From contig JAKOMQ010000005.1 of assembly GCA_022241605.1 (NCBI GenBank), positions 62,205-126,204 on the forward strand: a stretch of 64,000 nucleotides of DNA. The letters are read 5' to 3'. Origin of the DNA: Aquimonas sp. Lineage in GTDB: Bacteria; Pseudomonadota; Gammaproteobacteria; Xanthomonadales; Xanthomonadaceae. Shown one piece after another: positions 61,072-64,000 of the stretch. Position numbers and translations under genes: made by a program. How positions within the stretch are numbered: the stretch's first letter is position 1; each line of letters begins with the position of its first letter. The notes beneath the pieces are model-generated. The model was not told where the DNA came from and searched no databases. It worked only from the letters and a program-made list of their open reading frames with translations.

Positions 61072-62789
61072 GCGCCACGGCCAGCCCGGCAGCCGGTCGC
61101 GAGCAGCGCCTGCTGGCGCGGCTGGCTGACTTGAGCCAACGGCTGGCGGTGTCGCTGGATCTGGAGGAGACCCTGCTGCAGGTGGCGGCGCTGATCGCCG
61201 ACGCCATGGACGCCGAGGCCTCGGCGGTGTTCCTGATCGACGAGGCCCAGGGCCGCATCGTCTGCCGCGCCTGCGCCGGCCCGGTCGATATCCGCGGCCT
61301 GAGCCTGCGCATGGACCAAGGCCTGGTGGGGCGCGCGATCGCACGCCGCGAATGCGAAATCGTCCGCGATGCGAGCACGGATCCGGATTTTGCCGGGCGC
61401 CAGCTGCAGAACCCCGGCGACTTCGTCACCCGCAGCGTGGTGACAGCGCCGATCATGACCAGCGAGGGGCCGATCGGCGCCCTGCAGGTGCTCAACAAAC
61501 GCGGCGGCGCGCTGTTCGGCGCCGACGATGCCGACGCCCTGCGCCTGCTGGCGGCGCCGACCGCGCTGGCGCTGAACCACGCGCGTCTGGTCGACATCCA
61601 GCTCACCCAGAACCGGATCCGCCGCGAGCTGACGATGGCCCGGCGCCTGCAGCGCTCGCTGCTGCCGCGCCGCCGCCGCGGCGCATTTCCGCTGCGCGCG
61701 CTGAATTTCCCGGCGCGCGAGATTTCCGGCGACTTCTACGATTTCTTCGAGCTGCCCGACGGCCGCATCGCTTTCACCGTGGGCGACGTCGCCGGCAAGG
61801 GCCTGGACGCGTCGTTCCTGATGGTCCGCTGCGCCAGCCTGCTGCGCTGGGCGGGCAAGGAGGGGCTGCCACCCGGCCAATGGCTGGCGCGCGCCAACGA
61901 CGAGCTGATGGAGGCGATCGCCGCCGGCATGTTCGTATGCGCGGTGGCCGGCTACTACGACCCCTGGACCCAGCAGGCGGTATGGGCCAACGCCGGCTTC
62001 CCGCCGCTGCTGCGGGTCGACCGCGCCGGCTGTTTTCGACGCTTCGAGGCGGAAGGCCCGCCCTTGGGCATCCTTGGCGGCATGCACTATCCGGAGCAGG
62101 CCTGCAGCCTCGACGGCGCCGCCCTCTACCTTTTTTCGGACGGCATGACCGATGTCCGCGGCGACGACGGCGAGGTGCTGGGCGTCGACGGTGTGCAGGC
62201 GGCCGTGGCCGAAATGCGCCAGCTGCCGCCGGAGGCGCGCCTGCGCGCCCTGGTGCGGCAGATGCGCAAGATGACCATGACCGACGACACCACGCTGATG
62301 GTGCTGGAGGGCGAATCCCCCGCCCTGCTGCGTATGGCCTTCCCGGCCCAGGCCAGCCAGCTGATGCCGATGCGCCACGCCGCCGACGCCGTGCTGGCGC
62401 AGCTGCCGATCGACGCCGAGCTGCGCGCGTCCCTGGTGCTGGCGCTCGATGAGGCCTGCGCAAACATCATTCGCCACGCGTTCGGCGGTGACTGCGGCAG
62501 CGGCCGCATCGAACTGATCATCCGCCGGGAGCACAACGAGCTGCACCTTGTGCTGAGCGATACCGCCGCCTGCGTCGATCCGGACCGGATCCGCCCGCGC
62601 AACATTGAGGAATGCCGGCCCGGCGGGCTCGGCCTGTGCTTCATCGACACCCTGATGGACGAATGGCGGATCACTCCGCTTGCCGGCGGCGGCAACCGAC
62701 TTTGGATGCTGCGACGTCTGGATTCCGCGCGTCCGACCGTATCGTCCACTGAGCCCCCAGCCCACGCGACCGGAGCCATCAGCGCATGA
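61068..62789 (+). CDS. GAF-SpoIIE phosphatase-HATPase fusion, partner-switch regulator
   Basis: This 573-residue protein starts at GTG 61068. It has a GAF domain (about 15-165), a coiled linker (NRIRRELTMARRLQRSLLPR), a SpoIIE/PP2C phosphatase domain (about 210-420; SGDFYDFFELPDGRIAFTVGDVAGKGLDASFLM, SDGMTDVRG, MTDDTTLMVL with the metal aspartates) and a C-terminal HATPase (LDEACANIIRHAFGGDCGSGRIEL, GGLGLCFIDTLMD), as in anti-sigma kinases of the RsbW type. So it can both phosphorylate and dephosphorylate a STAS protein. The STAS gene follows with ATGA overlap. No sigma factor is adjacent. Confidence 0.92.
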   Translation: MSATASPAAGREQRLLARLADLSQRLAVSLDLEETLLQVAALIADAMDAEASAVFLIDEAQGRIVCRACAGPVDIRGLSLRMDQGLVGRAIARRECEIVRDASTDPDFAGRQLQNPGDFVTRSVVTAPIMTSEGPIGALQVLNKRGGALFGADDADALRLLAAPTALALNHARLVDIQLTQNRIRRELTMARRLQRSLLPRRRRGAFPLRALNFPAREISGDFYDFFELPDGRIAFTVGDVAGKGLDASFLMVRCASLLRWAGKEGLPPGQWLARANDELMEAIAAGMFVCAVAGYYDPWTQQAVWANAGFPPLLRVDRAGCFRRFEAEGPPLGILGGMHYPEQACSLDGAALYLFSDGMTDVRGDDGEVLGVDGVQAAVAEMRQLPPEARLRALVRQMRKMTMTDDTTLMVLEGESPALLRMAFPAQASQLMPMRHAADAVLAQLPIDAELRASLVLALDEACANIIRHAFGGDCGSGRIELIIRREHNELHLVLSDTAACVDPDRIRPRNIEECRPGGLGLCFIDTLMDEWRITPLAGGGNRLWMLRRLDSARPTVSSTEPPAHATGAISA

Positions 62790-63115
62790 ACGATTGCCAG
62801 ACCACCGAGGAGGCAGGCCACACCGTGGTGCGGCTCTCCGGCGAAGTCGACCTGAGCTGGTCGGCAAAGGTGCGCCAGGCGGTGCTGGCGGCCTTGGCCG
62901 GCAGCCGCCCGGTCGCCGTGCATCTGGGCGCAGTGCGCTACATCGACAGCTCGGGCATTGCAGCCCTGGTGGAAGGTTTCCAGAACGCGCGCAGCCGCGG
63001 CCAGCGCTTCGTGCTGGTGGCGCCCAGCGCACCCGTGCACTCGGTGCTGAAGCTGGCCCGGCTGGACCGCGTGTTCGAGCTGGTCGAGAGCCTGGAGGGC
63101 AGCACTGGCGCATGA
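62786..63115 (+). CDS. STAS-domain anti-sigma factor antagonist
   Basis: The 109-residue STAS protein contains TVVRLSGEVDLSWSAKVRQAV and the phosphorylation segment YIDSSGIAALVEGF at about 52-65, where the serines of DSSG are the expected target. It overlaps the SpoIIE-HATPase gene by 4 bp and mlaE by 4 bp. It could be a partner-switch protein for a sigma factor or an MlaB-like partner of an MlaE/MlaF transporter; MlaB is also a STAS protein, and its neighbour here is mlaE. Confidence 0.9.
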   Translation: MNDCQTTEEAGHTVVRLSGEVDLSWSAKVRQAVLAALAGSRPVAVHLGAVRYIDSSGIAALVEGFQNARSRGQRFVLVAPSAPVHSVLKLARLDRVFELVESLEGSTGA

Positions 63116-63909
63116 GCGCGGTGAACGCCCTGCTCGATCGCATCGGTCGCCGCAGCGTGCAGGTGCTGGGCGAGCTCGGCTACGCCGCCATGCTGTTCTT
63201 CGAGAGCGTCTATTTCCTTGCCGTCGGCTGGACCCGCGGCCAGCCGGTGCGGCTGCGCATGGTGGGCGAGCAGATGCGCCAGATCGGCGTCGACGCCCTG
63301 CCCATCGTCAGCCTGCTCTCGCTGACCATCGGCGTGATGCTGGGCATCCAGTTCATCGCCGCGCTCAGCGAGTTTGGCGCCGAGAGCCAGGTCATCGTTG
63401 CCACCGCCAAATCGATCACCCGCGAGTTCGGCGCGCTGATCACCGCCATCGTGGTGGCCGGCCGCACCGGCTCGGCGCTGGCCGCGCGGCTGGGCTCGAT
63501 GGTGGTCTCGCAGGAGGTCGATGCGCTGGCCGTGATCGGCGTCGACCCTGTGCGCTACCTGGTCGCCCCGGCGCTGCTGGCGATGCTGGTGATGGTGCCG
63601 GTGCTGACCGTGTTCGCCAACGCCGTGGCCGTGCTCGGCGCCGGCCTCTACGCCTCCGGGCCGCTGGACATGAGCGTGGGCGCCTACCTGGCGCGCACGC
63701 TGGAAATGCTGGAACCCCGCGACCTTTGGGAGGGCCTGTCCAAATCGGTGGTGTTCGCCACCCTGATCACCCTGATCGGCACCAGCACCGGATTCGGCGT
63801 GCAGGGCGGCGCCGAAGGCGTCGGCCGCGCCACTACCCGCGCCGTGGTGCTGTCGATCAGCGCCATCGTGGTGGCGGATATGTTGTTTTCGTTCTTTTTG
63901 AATCGATGA
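63112..63909 (+). CDS. mlaE: MlaE family ABC lipid permease
   Basis: The 265-residue permease belongs to the MlaE/DUF140 family that moves phospholipids between membranes. It contains IGVMLGIQFIAALSEFGAESQVIVATAKSITREFGALITAIVVAGRTGSALAARLGSMVVSQEVDALAVIGVDPVRYLVAPALLAMLVMVPVLTV. Membrane segments are about five. Start ATG 63112 overlaps the STAS stop. The ATPase mlaF is not adjacent within the window; it may lie downstream. Confidence 0.92.
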   Translation: MSAVNALLDRIGRRSVQVLGELGYAAMLFFESVYFLAVGWTRGQPVRLRMVGEQMRQIGVDALPIVSLLSLTIGVMLGIQFIAALSEFGAESQVIVATAKSITREFGALITAIVVAGRTGSALAARLGSMVVSQEVDALAVIGVDPVRYLVAPALLAMLVMVPVLTVFANAVAVLGAGLYASGPLDMSVGAYLARTLEMLEPRDLWEGLSKSVVFATLITLIGTSTGFGVQGGAEGVGRATTRAVVLSISAIVVADMLFSFFLNR

Positions 63910-63917
63910 AGATGGCT

Positions 63918-63945
63918 GGGAATCGGGAATGGGGAATTGGGAATC
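63918..63945. repeat. Array of four heptamers after mlaE
   Basis: Four consecutive 7-mers GGGAATC, GGGAATG, GGGAATT, GGGAATC. They begin 8 bp after the mlaE stop. Same design as the arrays at 29417 and 41073. After it, the window ends without another gene start. Confidence 0.75.
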
Positions 63946-64000
63946 GTGGAGCAGTGCTCCGCCAGCGTCGTTATGGCTGCACGTTTGATCGGACGCGCCC

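Noticed and set aside
60876..63143. A 755-codon minus-strand frame
   Set aside because: Antisense to pssA, the SpoIIE-HATPase gene and the STAS gene.

Overview
The window is GC-rich (roughly 68-70 percent by eye) chromosomal DNA of a gammaproteobacterium, most probably of the Xanthomonadales/Lysobacterales. Pointers are a lone rnfB, the order bolA-murA / kdsD-kdsC-lptCAB-rpoN-hpf-ptsN, hprK placed between ptsN and rapZ, a PTS without sugar permeases, Fur-linked hemP, and exported proteins with a C-terminal LFxxGFE tail. The genus is inference. I found no rRNA, tRNA, CRISPR, prophage or insertion sequence with a transposase.

Layout. 1-3.1 kb: the start of aceE (minus, cut by the window edge), a lone rnfB and a two-domain methylglyoxal-synthase-like gene. 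3.2-10.6 kb: three ORFs joined by ATGA overlaps (small ORF, membrane protein, nitroreductase/SagB-like protein), then an ECF-type sigma factor, a receptor Ser/Thr kinase and an exported protein. 10.7-19.5 kb: MFS transporter and Ser/Thr kinase, photolyase, EamA transporter, and a large two-component-propeller GGDEF sensor. 19.8-31.9 kb: cell-envelope and PTS block (murA, bolA, kdsD, kdsC, lptC, lptA, lptB, rpoN, hpf, ptsN, hprK, rapZ, EIIA-Man, HPr, EI). 32.0-38.9 kb: Fur-boxed hemP with a HmuS-like gene, metF, then phoU-pstB-pstA-pstC-pstS behind a PHO box, and exoD. 39.3-45.7 kb: RDD and DUF456 membrane proteins with repeats around them, exonuclease I, a TPR protein, a hydrolase, a hemolysin III-like protein and pyroglutamyl peptidase. 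46-51.7 kb: two exported proteins and a second sigma/kinase pair. 51.8-56 kb: RND efflux pair. 56.2-59.5 kb: a minus-strand ECF sigma / cupin anti-sigma unit with a PF03640 protein, a DUF3034 protein and an exported truncated globin. 59.6-63.9 kb: DUF4124 protein, pssA, a GAF-SpoIIE-HATPase regulator, a STAS protein and mlaE.

How the parts work together. LPS (kdsD, kdsC, lptCAB), peptidoglycan (murA) and phospholipid (pssA, mlaE) genes lie beside global regulators (rpoN, PTS, RapZ, partner switch). Three sigma factors and three transmembrane Ser/Thr kinases suggest envelope-sensing regulation. Phosphate (PHO box), iron (Fur box) and possibly oxidative or NO stress (sigma/cupin/globin unit) each have a local regulon.

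The most unusual structure outside genes is a family of at least six inverted-repeat elements (73-203 bp). In four of them the first three bases, TGA, are the stop codon of the adjacent gene. There are also three arrays of four heptamers, a 147-bp direct repeat pair around the RDD gene, and a hairpin shared by the 3' ends of metF and phoU.
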